64,000 bases of DNA from Neckera pumila. Lineage: Eukaryota > Streptophyta > Bryopsida > Hypnales > Neckeraceae. The first letter of the stretch is position 1. Each line of letters opens with the position of its first letter. Location of the stretch: NCBI GenBank assembly GCA_963969595.1, contig OZ018415.1:10602001-10666000 (forward strand), written 5' to 3'. A model generated the notes under the pieces. The model had not been told where the DNA came from. It did no database searches and saw only the letters and a program-made list of their open reading frames with translations. This document shows, one piece after another, positions 1 to 11,116 of the stretch. The position numbers were made by a program, and so were the translations under genes.

Positions 1-155
1 CAAATATCATTTCAGGCCAAAAAAAATTATTTATTTGTTTTGAAAATGACGTGGCATTGTCTCGACCACATTAGCCAGCAACTTTCTTGCGTTCCCGCAG
101 TCTGGGAACATAAGATAACTCACAGACTCTTGGAAGCCTCAAATCTCTTCTAATG
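1..155. mobile_element. Right part of a CATTAG...CTAATG MITE, cut by window edge
   Basis: The segment ends in CTCTTCTAATG and contains a GTTCCCGCAGTCTGGGAAC-like core and a GACGTGGCA stretch. All three recur in the copies at 37351-37612 and 48369-48660 (and the ends at 39624-39889). The left end lies outside the window. The superfamily is not resolved because no clear target duplication can be read. The assignment rests on similarity to three other copies in this window. Confidence 0.5.
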
Positions 156-791
156 TATCAAAACTAATTCCCATTCTGGGCATGCACATGGAGGAGCTGC
201 TCAATTCTCACTTAGTGGCACAATTGACAACTCCTCAGCAAGAGCTCTTACAGGTGGTCTACAGGTGGCATGGTGTTGCTTCGTCTAACTTATGATTGAC
301 GGGAGGTCCATCTGTCAGTCAGTGGAGCAATGAATTTGCTCATGTAGTTTCCCATGTGGCAATTGCAGTTCTTGGTTTATTTGTTGATAACAACTTAAAA
401 TCTTCAGTTAAAAAAAAAAACTTAAAATTTTCCTTGCGGATTCTCACACTTACTACAATGACTAATGACCAATTTGAAAGCAACTCTCGTGTGGAGATAA
501 TACACTGTTGGCCTTGCTGGCTAGGATGTTATGATTTTTGGTTGTCCTTCATAAATGCTAAATGGATTGTAGATTTGGATATCATTGAAGACACAAAACA
601 TCAAGCACCCTGTTGAAAATCACACCACTTCCACTCTTCTCTATCACATACATTAAGTCCCACTACATTGGTCACATTTATCTTATAATGAAATAGATGG
701 AAGGACAAAAAAACAATTAAAAAAGTCATGAAAATCATTTTTGGAACATATTTTAAGAGAACCTGCCATATGCAATATAGAATCAAAACAA
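156..791. other. Intergenic, no recognised feature
   Basis: The stretch contains short open frames on both strands, but none has a recognisable domain, splice structure or codon bias. I see nothing functional here. Confidence 0.5.
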
Positions 792-1675
792 TTAACCCCT
801 AGAGGCCTAAGGCCTTTTTTCTGCAAAAGAACACTCAAAACTGCCATTTCTATAGCAAAGAGTAAAAAAGTTTGAAAATTGGGTTTTTTTGCGTATCTAA
901 GAATAAGATCTTACACCTAACGAGTATGAGAATGTATGTAAAGAAATTTCAGAATTTTGACCGTACAAATTGCAAGATAACCGCGTTTAAAGTGAAAGAA
1001 TCAAGTTTTTATGTACATTGTAGGACTGGATTTTTTACTTTGAACATTTAGAGCTTTAAATTTTTGCACTTCAAAATTTTGAGCTTTAAATGTTTATAGT
1101 GGAGAATTGAATAGAAAATCTAGCCAAAAAAAAATTCAAAATAACTAAATTTTCATCATTAAAAAAATTGTTAATTAGAAGCAGGAGAGATAGAAGGAAA
1201 ATCTAAAATATTAATATCTTTTATATGGAATAAAAAAGCACTAATTCCGATGTTGAGATTGTTTTAGCAGAAAAACTAAACCACGTGGAACTTTTTTTGA
1301 AAAATTGTATAAAGTGCATTCAAAAAAAGAAATCCTACAAGTGTTTTTTTCCAAGACGATGCTCTAAGTGCCAAAAAAACAAGATTGTTCATAACTTTCT
1401 CATAACAAATTCAAATGAAATTAATCAAAGCTTTCCAGATACAAAAACATAGTCTATAAGAAAAAAATTTAAAAGAAAAAAAAAAAAAATTGCAAATTTT
1501 TTTGTTGCCCTCCAAACGTTGTTTTGAGCTTATTTGGGCATAATTTTTTTCCTGGGCACCGGAAAAAAAAAGGATTTTCCCATGAAGCTTGGCAATTTTT
1601 TCTATCTTCCAAAAAGAATTTGGGAAATCACGACAAAAATTCAGCCTGTATGGACAATGGGCCTTTAGGGATTAA
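792..1675. mobile_element. TTAA-flanked piggyBac-type MITE (copy A)
   Basis: The element occupies 796-1671 between TTAA tetranucleotides at 792-795 and 1672-1675. The left end reads CCCCTAGAGGCC and the right end is the inverse, GGCCTTTAGGGA. TTAA duplications with ends starting CCC are the signature of piggyBac transposons. The interior is AT-rich and noncoding. It is closely similar to the copy at 35953-36573, sharing the ctgccatttctatagcaaag stretch. It is non-autonomous. Confidence 0.7.
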
Positions 1676-2900
1676 GGACTATAAATTTGAAAATTGAGTA
1701 AGACAAAGGACTTCAAAGTTTATTTTAGAGTAGAAAATCCATAACAGCCCGCAAACAAAAAATCCTCATAACTTTTGAATCATTGATAAAAATGGAACGA
1801 TTCAAAGCTTTCCATGTATATGAAACTCTAGAAAACCAATTTCAAATTTGAAGGTGAAATTAGGAAATAAGGAATTTAAGTACTATTTTTGACCCAAAAA
1901 TGCAAATTTGAAGGTGAAATTAGAAAACAAGGAATTCTACTAAAGTTACACATGTCAAATAGTAAAATGTCCACCTTCCACATGTGCTCAAAGTGCAGAA
2001 TTAAAATGGTAATAAAAAAAATATTGAGGAACAAGAGCCTATAAAACTATATATATATACATACAGTTGTACGATTTTTTGAATTTTTTAACTATGTTCT
2101 AAAAATACTATCCCAAGATGTCTATTTTTGTGCATTTTTCAACATTCTTTGATTGTGAATAACTTTTAGAGATAAATTTTTCTAGGGCTGAAAATTTCAC
2201 ATACATACATATTTGAATGTATATTGTAAATTATCCATATTTTATTTTAATTTAAAAAAAAATTATTCCAAAAGTCACAGTATTCAAGTACCATGGCCGT
2301 TTTGAACCCAAATCGTCAAATGTTTCTTGCAACTACCCAATAATTTTTTTTTAAGATTTTGTGGTTTTCTACTGCTTGCATCCTTTTTTTTTTTATCAAA
2401 ACACATAGACAAATTCCATTGATAAAAAGAACAAATACACATACACCAAAGGACCAAGTTCCTGGTAGACATTTTTAAATTTTCTAAAACAGTATGAACC
2501 CTCCTCCATTCAACAAGGTTGACCACCTTTTTCTAGTAAATGTTCACCCTCAACCATAGGACTATTCATCTCCTTGCCTATAAGCCCAAAATGCAACATC
2601 TAAAAGAGTAATATACAAAGCCAATGCGTGTGGTGTCTTCCAAAATCTAAACTTAGAACATTCAATCTAATCGTAATTCTAAACTCCAACCCAAATAATG
2701 TGGAAAAGAACTCCAATTTTTTTATTGGGTTGGTGCAAGTCGACTTTACAGTATCTACAATACCTAGAGTGAAAGGAACTTTGTTGATAAAAACTCAACC
2801 AATATAAGGTATAACATCACTACAAAGAAAAATGTATCTTGGTCACATCCCGCAAGATACCAATACAAGAAGGAAAAAATACAATAGGATTGTAGTTAAT
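1676..2900. repeat. Rearranged pieces of the TTAA-element family
   Basis: 1676-1860 resembles 39170-39330. The stretch around 1860-2340, read on the minus strand, resembles 31160-31680 and 38640-38900; the shared word is tgcaagaaaca followed by ACGATTT. No terminal inverted repeats bound this copy. It is best read as a decayed, partly inverted relic of the same family as the elements at 30950-32305 and 38207-39578. From about 2400 to 2900 I see nothing recognisable. Confidence 0.45.
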
Positions 2901-3289
2901 AGCATAGATTAGAAAATATAGACAGTAACAAATGTAGGCATGCATGTAAGAAGAACAAAACATGTATTACATTTACAAAACGTAAATAAACAATTATATA
3001 GTTTGATATGTGCGTCAAAAAGCAACTTGTAACTATCTAAAAATGTTAAATTCTCTTTAACAATCTCATTTTTTATGAAATAGATTGCTTCACAATATGA
3101 TCCATAATCATTTTCTGCACCCCTATTACAACTTCCACAGGGGATTTCACAACCTTGATGGTATATAGGTATTGGTGACCATAGAAGGCCACTTAGAATG
3201 AGTGGCATCGAGATGGTACCACATGGGTGTCATTCTCCTCCTCTTGCAAGTTGTGTATTGCAATGTTTTGGTTCAAATTCCACCAGGTC

Positions 3290-3860
3290 CAAAATAATAA
3301 TTTTTTGTGCACCTATAGAATAAAAGGTTAGAATGGATTCAGCTACAACATACGAGTCCATTGCTTGTGGTAAGTATAATAACATCTGTCCTGGCACATC
3401 CACTTCTCCCCGCAAGCATCACAGTACCACCTCTATAGATGACCACAAACCACACATTGACGCCTTAACTTGGAGCAAGAAGGGGCGTGAGTGCGACTAG
3501 GCCTTTGTATTGCACGCCCAAGTTGCATCTTCTTCCTCGGCCTACTTTTTAGAGCCTCTTCAATAAGGTGTTTTCCCACTGCAATTTTGAACTTAACGTG
3601 AGACATCACTTTAAGCCCCAACTGCTCCATCTTGTGGATCCATGTTACATAGGAGTCACCATGCTCTGGTCAACAATAAAATGGAAGATCTTTAACCACC
3701 ACTTGTGACACCTCAATTGAACCGAATAATTCCCATGCAATTGTGTCAATTCCATGCATATACTCCACATATTGCCGGTGCATTGGTGCTAAAGGCACTA
3801 CTAGTTGCCCTTGGAGTCCTTGGAGTCCTGCTATACGACGCAAAATCTTGGTGTTTGGTT
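3290..3860 (-). pseudogene. piggyBac-type transposase, C-terminal fragment
   Basis: Read on the minus strand, three reading frames in series resemble the C-terminal third of piggyBac transposases. The first has a YVEYMHGID stretch, corresponding to the family's YN..M.GVD. It is followed after a frameshift by HKWWLKIFHFIVDQ, corresponding to the conserved KWW helix. Last comes a basic linker and a cysteine-rich tail with CVVCGHL, a stop, then CDACGEKWMCQDRC and YH. Paired CxxC groups ending in H are typical of the piggyBac C-terminal zinc-binding domain. The catalytic N-terminal part is not found. At least one frameshift and several stops make it dead. It lies 90 bp from a TTAA-flanked element, and TTAA is the target of this superfamily. 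The fold is inferred from motifs only. Confidence 0.65.
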
Positions 3861-3947
3861 TCTACGGTGCTGTAGCGGTGCTTAGCAAGGTCAATAGTCT
3901 TTGGTGCTATTTTTACCCTGCCTGTGCAAGAACAAAGTTAACTGCAG

Positions 3948-5241
3948 TTAATCCCTAAATGCCCAATGCATGTTTTGGGCTTTTTGGAATTTGCTCTAAA
4001 TTGAACAAAATGACAACATTTTGATAAGTTGTATCAATTATTTTTGAATTGTAATCGTACAAATTCAAACTGGACACGGTAGAGATCTCATAGGAAAAAA
4101 AAACACAACAATATCACTTATGGAGTGAAAGATTGTAATGTTTGACCATGAGGGTACTAAAACTGCAAAAATCTTTTAATCTTCTTTACACAAGTCAAAT
4201 CTAAAAAAATTGGTGATTAAAAAAAATATGAGGTTAATCCCAAAATGACCCTGAGGACAAAATGTGTCCTCAATCAATTTTTGAAGTTAAGTAAAACCTT
4301 ACCAACTTATTATTTTTAATAGTTTATATTTTTGAAAAATTCTTTTTGAAGTGTAATTTTAGCTTCAAAAATCTGATTTTAAAAATGATTGATTATAAAT
4401 TTTCTATTCAAGATTTTGTGCATGGGTGTCCATTGCAATCTTGACTTTTTGTAGTGTTGAGGGCTCTTGGGAATGAGCCTAAATACACTAGATCTTTGAT
4501 AAAAAATCACATTAGAAATTCATTTAAAAAAAATGTAGAGTAGATTTTGAGAAGTCATAAATTGATTGGGGTTACACATGTTAGGCCCTTTAACCTCATT
4601 TTTTTTGGTGACCAACTTTTTAGATTTGACATGTGAAAAGAGGATTAAATGATTTCAAATCACTTTCATAGTTTTAACACCTTCATGATCAAACATTATA
4701 ATCTTTCAATCCGTAAGATATATTGTTGTATTTTCTTTTCTAATGTGATCTCTAACATGTCTAGTTTGATTTTATATGGTTACAATTTAGAAAGAATTGA
4801 TACAACTTATAAAAAATTTGGCTTTTTATTCAATTTAGAGCACATTCCTAAAAGCTTAGGAAATTCCAGGGTCATTTTGGGGTTAAAGGGCCTAACTTGT
4901 ATAACCCCAATCAATTTATGGCTTCTTAAAATCTACTCTATATTTTTTTTCAATGAATTTGAATGTGATTTTTCCTCCAAGATCTAGTGTATTTGAGGCT
5001 TGTTTCCAAGAGCTCTCAACATTACGGGAAGTCAAGATTGCAATGGGTACCCTTGTACAAAAACTTGAATAGAAACATCACTATCATTTATTTTCAAGAT
5101 TGGATTTTTGATGCTAAAATTAGACTTCAAGAAGAACTTTCTAAAAATATAAACTATAAAAAATAGCAATTTGATTAAGTTTTATTTCACTTCAAAGGTT
5201 TGCAAACACCAGATTTGGTGCCTTGGGCATTTAGGGGTTAA
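3948..5241. mobile_element. TTAA-flanked element B, containing a nested inner TTAA element
   Basis: The outer element spans 3952-5237 with TTAA at 3948-3951 and 5238-5241. Its ends are TCCCTAAATGCCC and the inverse GGGCATTTAGGGG. A second pair of inverted ends, TCCCAAAATGACCCT and its inverse, lies at 4238-4882 with TTAA at 4234-4237 and 4883-4886. The sequence at 4270-4640 is repeated in inverse at about 4650-5230, so most of the unit can fold back on itself. A related copy is at 47792-48738. No coding capacity is seen. Confidence 0.65.
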
Positions 5242-5249
5242 AGTCCTTG

Positions 5250-5258
5250 CTTTGTTTG
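5250..5258. repeat. Left target-site duplication of the MULE (CTTTGTTTG)
   Basis: Nine bases identical to 19261-19269 directly abut the inverted terminal heptamers. A 9-bp duplication is the standard length for Mutator-like elements. Confidence 0.92.
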
Positions 5259-5511
5259 GCAGGACGTTAAATCGTGCCATCCTTTGTGGGCCCGCCTGAC
5301 GTGGCGCACGGGGTCCAGGTTGGGCCCGGCTTGCACGCCGCGACTTGGCCAACCCACAAAGGACAGCCCGATTCTTTGGGAACGTGCGGAGGGCGCTCCC
5401 CGACGCGACGACGATTTCCGCGAACCCGACGGAGGGAATGAACGACGTCTAGCGCGCCTCGACGGGACGGCTTGGGGGCTCACGAATGATGACGGTGAAT
5501 TAATTGCAGGA
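5259..5511 (+). repeat. Left terminal inverted repeat of the MULE
   Basis: It pairs with 18993-19260 over its whole length. By hand alignment I count about 16 mismatches, 14 of them transitions, plus one 15-bp indel present only in the right arm. The GC-rich composition contrasts sharply with the flanks. The inner edge again carries GCAGGA, like the outer edge. Confidence 0.9.
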
Positions 5512-5966
5512 CCTGTTGGTTGTCTTCCAGCTTCCTGCAGTTTTGCTTTTCATTTTCATTTTCGTGCGCGTTTTTGCAGAACCCTCTATAGTCTGTTGTT
5601 CGTCGTTGTTGGGCGCGGTGTTTTACGGTTCGGGCTGAGTATTCACAGCGTTTTGAGATTGCTCTTCTTCGACGGTGCCGCTCTTCACGCTTTTCTTGCT
5701 CTTCTCGCGCTTCTCGCTCTTCTCGCTCTTCTGGCTCTTCTCGCATGCATACGGCGTTTTTCCTGAGGACGTTTTTAGGCCGCACTGTCGGGTAAGGAAG
5801 CCGCCGTTCCTTGCTTGGGAACTTTCCTTTGCATTTTTGGCTTTCCACTTGAGGGTCCGCGTTCTTGTAAACCGCCGTAGGGTCACATACATTTCAATTC
5901 CGTTGTCCGTCATTTCGGTTAGGGTCTCTTCCACTTCAGTTCCGTTGTTTGAGTGATTTTAGATTC
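5512..5966 (+). promoter_or_regulatory. Leader and putative promoter region of the Ulp1-like gene
   Basis: This GC-moderate segment joins the left inverted repeat to the first exon. It contains one GCAGAAC motif at 5576 and a run of CTCTTCTCG-type repeats around 5690-5745. No convincing TATA box is visible. Function is inferred from position only. Confidence 0.35.
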
Positions 5967-8900
5967 ATGCGGGCCGCCTGGATTATTGCACGCCTTGGTA
6001 ATTTAGGGTTCAGGACGGAGGGCGGAATGCCTCGTTCCAGCATTACAGTCTCCGACGACTCCCTATCTGAGAGGGATGGAGATACAAGTGACGACGGAGA
6101 CTCGGAGGAAGAGAGCGGTGACAGCGAGCCAAGTGAAACTGAGTTGTAGAACACCGCACCGAAGAAGTCCGCGGACGCCAAGAAGAAGCCGAAAATGCAA
6201 GCGGCTGGACAGTCAAAGTACCGGAAAGTCATTACGCTAATCGACAATGATGGCAACACGATTTACGCTTACCAGGATCCGGACATGATCCGGTGGCTTG
6301 GTTTGGTCAAGTTCAAGGATATTCTCCGCTTCAGTCCACCCGGGCTCGTAAAAAACGTAAGTAATGCATCTCCTGTTTACGCTTCTGATTATAGGGTTCT
6401 GGGTACGCTTTGTCCTGCATTTTGCTGTTTAGGCTTTGTCATTTATACCAAATGTCGTGGATTACAGAGTTAGGATCCACTGTGTCCTGCACATTCCTAG
6501 AAGCATTGTCCTACATCCCTAATGGCGAAGATTAGCATTTTAGGGTTGTATGTGTCTTGCAATTTCTTCCTGTCGGATGTGCTGCGTATCTATGGTCGCT
6601 GTCCACAGACCGCACTCAGTCTTGGAGGGGCACAGCCCGGCTTTGAGCGTACTGTCTACCAAACTAACTTGTTTCTGCTTTCCGGAGAGTGCAGGTGAAA
6701 GTTGGAGATGCCGGCAACTTGCGCTTGTACAAGAGCAAGATGACGCATTCAAAGAGGCGGGCCGCCTGTCTTTACACGGAGCCGGAGTACGAGAAGCTCA
6801 TCGTGGAGGCGCATGTCACCAACAAGAACCCGGATGCAGAGTGTACCGCGACTGGAAGGAAGCGGTTCTTCTGCATTCACTACCAGATGGAGTGCAAGGA
6901 CAAGAACCGCCTTTCCTGGCATCGGATGACGGGAGAATGTGAAAAGTACCGCGGTGAAGCCTTCCTCAAAATGTATCTGACGTGGTTGAAGGGTGAAGGC
7001 AAAGAGTTGAAGCGGATTCTCCTCAACCAGGGCGCAGCCGAGCCGGTCAGGCAGCCTTCCTTGAAGCGCCGCCGTAGGGAACCAGAAACGTCAGCGCCGA
7101 AAAGAAAACCGAAGGTCCAAGAACAACATGATGCGTCGGCGCCAAAGAAGAAACAGAAGCTCCTAGTCCAGCAAAGCACGGTGCATGACCGCTCTGCGAA
7201 GGACATACCGAAGAACAAAGCCTCAGGCGTGTCCGAGAAGCCGAGGGGAGCACTTCTTCCGGGTGAAACCGACCTCCGCCGGCTTGGGTACAAGCCGAAG
7301 ACGAATCCCTCTCCATCGGAGAAGCGTAGCGACCGGCAGACTAGGTCTGGGTCGCACGCCCGACTGTCGCAGGACACCATGCAGGACACCGCCGTAGATC
7401 CCGCGTCCTGCGTGGATGTGACTCCAGGAGCCGAAGGCAGCAGAGCACCTGGACGAAAGCTTGCAAGTTTGGCTGCACTGGAGGGCACAAGTTCGAAGAA
7501 GACGTTGCGTGATATGACGCTGAAGCAGAACCCGGCCACGAAGACAAAAGAGAAGCCTACAGTAAGCCGTGACGAGGTGGTTATTGAAGCTAAAGCTGTG
7601 GCGGCCAAGTGGACGTTAGAGGGCAAGACCGGGCTGAGGGCAAAGCCGGAGGAAGTGTAGTGGACTGGTGCTGCGCTTATGGTTCATGATAGCGGGTTAG
7701 TGCTCGATTCTGAAGTGCTAAAAGATCCGGAGGCGGCAATGAAGGAACTCCGGCGTATGCATGAAGAAGGCATCCTCGTTAAGAAAATGTACGAGGTCCT
7801 CGGGATGTGGGGTTACCCAAACGATGAAGAGGATCAGGTTTGTCCCCTTCCGATCAAACACTCCGGAGTTCTGTAGTCCTTCGCGTCGTTTTTGTCAGGG
7901 TGCAAAACACTGTCCTGCACTGTCAGCTACTTTTCACCGGGTCTTGCATCTTTTCGCAGGGATTTGCGTTGACCAAATAGATTGTGTATACCTTTGCTAA
8001 CGGACTTTGGTTACTGATTTTCTCTAAGACAGGGCACTAGTACGGTGGAGAAGACTGAAGAATTCCGGATGGAAGTTCGGCGGTCCCTGAAGAAGTTTGA
8101 CCTGAAGTTCTTCAAAGTCGGCGGTTTAGAAGAGTCTGTGGACAAGGGACTCCACGACATCCAGCATTACTTGGAGTTCCGGAATGACATGGACAGGTAT
8201 ACCGTTGAGAAGGAAAAGGCCAAGAAGACTCTGGAGGTTCTGCGGTTTAAGCACGTCGAAGACCGACTTTGGGTATTCGACAATGCAAAGAACCTCGCTG
8301 ATGAGCAACAGCAGTGGCAATGGTCGCCACTGTACATAATGCTGCAAGGCACGCACAAGCGGCGACGGAGAGCTCCCTAGGCTCACACCACGAAGGAGCT
8401 GGACAAAATTCTAGAGGAGTGGACAGCCGAAGACGCACCAGCAGAGTTCTCTCTTGAAAAAGAATGCCCGCAGATTCTCCGAGCGGTGAAGATTATGCTT
8501 TGCCGTGCAGCAGGAAAGGCGGAGCCCTTGGCCCACCCATCTCTAGGGCTTACTTCTGAGAATCTACTAGCTGTTGTTCGAGAGGGATCCACGTCGAAGC
8601 AACTCGTGGCTGCTGCGCTAGATTTTTTACATCACGGTTGGGTGTTCTTCCCAAAGATGTTCAGCAGTACGGAGTCCGTTAATCAGTGCAGGACGGACCT
8701 CCTCGCGCTTTTAGGGTATTCTGGACAGCAAGCCGAGGTCGTTGAGAAGGTCAGAGAGTTCCTCCACCGCGTTTGTTGGGGAGCGTTTCTAGATATGCAG
8801 CGCAATGGGCAGAGGTCTTCCTTGGAGAGTCTGTGGCACGGCAAACCATGTACCGATGTCGACAAGCAAGAATGCCAGAAGGTAAGATTCCAAACTATGT

Positions 8901-11116
8901 TCTACCACTTCCGTTTCCAAGTGGCGGTTTTGTCTTCTGAGGATGACCTTGTCTTTAGGCTTCCGGGTCAGAAAGATTTGTCTTTTTCTCTAACGACTGT
9001 AGTATGTTCTGCATTTTCACCAAGGTTTGTTCTGTCTATTTCCGTGTAGGCCTTTCGGGACATAGTCGCACTTTGTGAAGATATCGACATGGGGTGGGTG
9101 TTTGTGGGAGAAACCACCTATGCGAGTGCCGCCTTCGAAGGTCAAGTTGTCCTGCAAAGATCTGTTCAGGGCATGCAGGACCTTCGCGTTTCAGGACTGC
9201 GCGCAGTCCAGCGTCTTCTGATGCAGTCCCCACGATCGCACCATCCCAAGTTCAAAGAAGCAGGCGATGACACGTCATGACATGGAGAGCAGGAGAACCG
9301 AGAGTTGGGTGAGCAGAGCGTAGGAGAGGGCGAAATCCCGACCGGCACCGAATCCACTTTCCTTCGGGGAATTGAGGGTTACTGTGCGCAGGACATTGTC
9401 ACAACTTCATTAGGAAATGAGGTCCCTGGCAGCGCTGACCAGGGTTCAGAGGAGAAAGTCATCGAGTTGCACATGCGAGAGGTACCATGGGCATGTGCAT
9501 TAGGGGATGGACCAGCGTTTGTTCGCGAGCGGGGAACAATTCTAAAAGGCGATGCAGGGAGTTCTAGGGTGGTAGTGAACAATGACACCACACTGCCGGA
9601 CGTTCCAGACGCAGTGAAGTCCAAGTCCGATGAGAGTGGTCATGCAGGAAAACCTTCCGTAATGGCGGGATCCGACCTTCCACATGACGACGGCGACGAC
9701 CTGCAATCGGTTGAACAGGACACCACTCGCGACCCACATGTCCTTGCAGACGAGGTCACGGAAGACGCGCTTAATGCAGAGCAATGAGACCTGTAGGGCT
9801 ATGTAGTTATGCGGTGTAGACGATGCTCTCGTGTCATGCAGTGGTATGCCACTACAGAATACTATGTCCCGTGGAACATGTTCTGCGTTGGACACTTGTA
9901 TACCTCAATGAACCATGCTTATTCACAGAGTTCATTCCAATCGTATTCTACCGTCTTGCACTCATTGGCTTCATTCTCATCGTGGATTGCATTAGTTTAG
10001 TGTTGCAGTGAATTGCCCAAAGTAACGATTACCTACTTTGTGTTGCAGGCTCGAAGGCGAACTTGACCGCATTGTGGATATGGCAAGTGGGTGTGAGGTG
10101 TTCACGCTGCACTTCAGAGAAGCAAGTCACTCTTGCTCTTTGGCCGTTCCGCGGGACACTCGGGCCCTTTTTGAACGGGATGGGTGGGTTAGTTCTGCTC
10201 TTTTTGATTGGTTCCGCCATTGGTGCTTATTGCAGTACCTTTCTGAGCAATACCTGTTCTGCAGTCCGTTTCTTTTCAGCTCTCTAAAGAAATTCGCAGC
10301 CGGCCAAAAGGAGACGTACAGCCTAATTGAGGAGTTTTTAAGGAAGAAATTTCCACTTGACCGTGATCCCCCCATTTTGGTAGTGCCTGTTGTGGATGCG
10401 GGGCACTAGAGTTTAGCGATCATGACGAGTGAGTCACAGCTATTCCATTTTGATTCACTGCATTCTGCTACATTGCACAACAACACAACTTTATATCGAC
10501 TTCTAGGTAAACTATGGGCTCAGAGATTAGGGATAACTCAGCAAGACAAGAGTTACGGTTATGCTGTTGACCGGCGTTCTTGGAAGTGGCTGTCAGTGCC
10601 GGTGTAGAGTGACATGTGGGAGTGCGGATATTGGACCATGAAGTACGCCTTGACATGCATCCGACAATGCTGTAAGGGAGCACTTAGTGCGTCAAAGGTA
10701 TGTGATTCTAACGAGAAGTTTACCACTGGACATTTCCTCTTACATTCGCAGGACACGCGTTGAAGTGTGTAAGGCTGTTTCAGGGGTCGAAGCGGTTGAC
10801 GGAGGATGGTGGGATCCAGATGTGGGACTGGGTTAAGAGAACTCTGTACCAAGTCCTGTGCAGCGTGCACGGTCTCGATGCTCAGTGGCAGGTATTCCTT
10901 AGCCCCGCTAAACCAAGATGTAGTATTGCAGAGTAGGACGCCGACGATTCCAAATGCGAACTCCTGGAACACGGTCCGCTTGCAGGTGGCGATTCCCTAG
11001 TGACCTCCATTAGCGCCTACGAAGGTTCCTGGAGTGCAAAAGGAGTAGAACATACCCGCAGTGTGTAGAGGTTGTCCCCGAGGAAGATCGATTACGCAAG
11101 TTCTTGAATTATTTGG
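5967..11116 (+). pseudogene. Ulp1/SENP-like (C48) cysteine-protease gene of the MULE, broken by nonsense codons
   Basis: Five exons fit in phase: 5967-6356, 6695-7837, 8033-8881, from 9050, and 10049-10697. Further coding pieces reach about 11116. The first part is acidic with a Ser/Asp/Glu-rich tract, followed by a Cys/His-containing block near 6760-6960 and a long Lys/Arg-rich region. The C-terminal exon has the Ulp1 arrangement: His (10404-10406, in DAGH), Asp (10452-10454, in HFDS) and Cys (10623-10625, in ECGYW). The spacings of 16 and 57 residues suit the family. Such enzymes cleave SUMO or related conjugates. In-frame stops lie at 6147, 7658, 8378, 9278, 10407 and 10605. The stop at 10407 falls where the family normally has Trp after the catalytic His. 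The intact splice sites indicate a recently functional gene. The middle domains resemble nothing I recognise. Confidence 0.75.

Noticed and set aside
5238..5483. Arg/Ser-rich open frame on the minus strand, echoed at 18946-19335
   Set aside because: It lies within the GC-rich inverted repeats of the MULE, so the similarity is a consequence of the repeat, not of a protein.
6880..7626. 248-codon minus-strand frame opposite the Ulp1-like gene
   Set aside because: It is the shadow of the Lys-rich plus-strand exon, which has matching splice phases on both sides.
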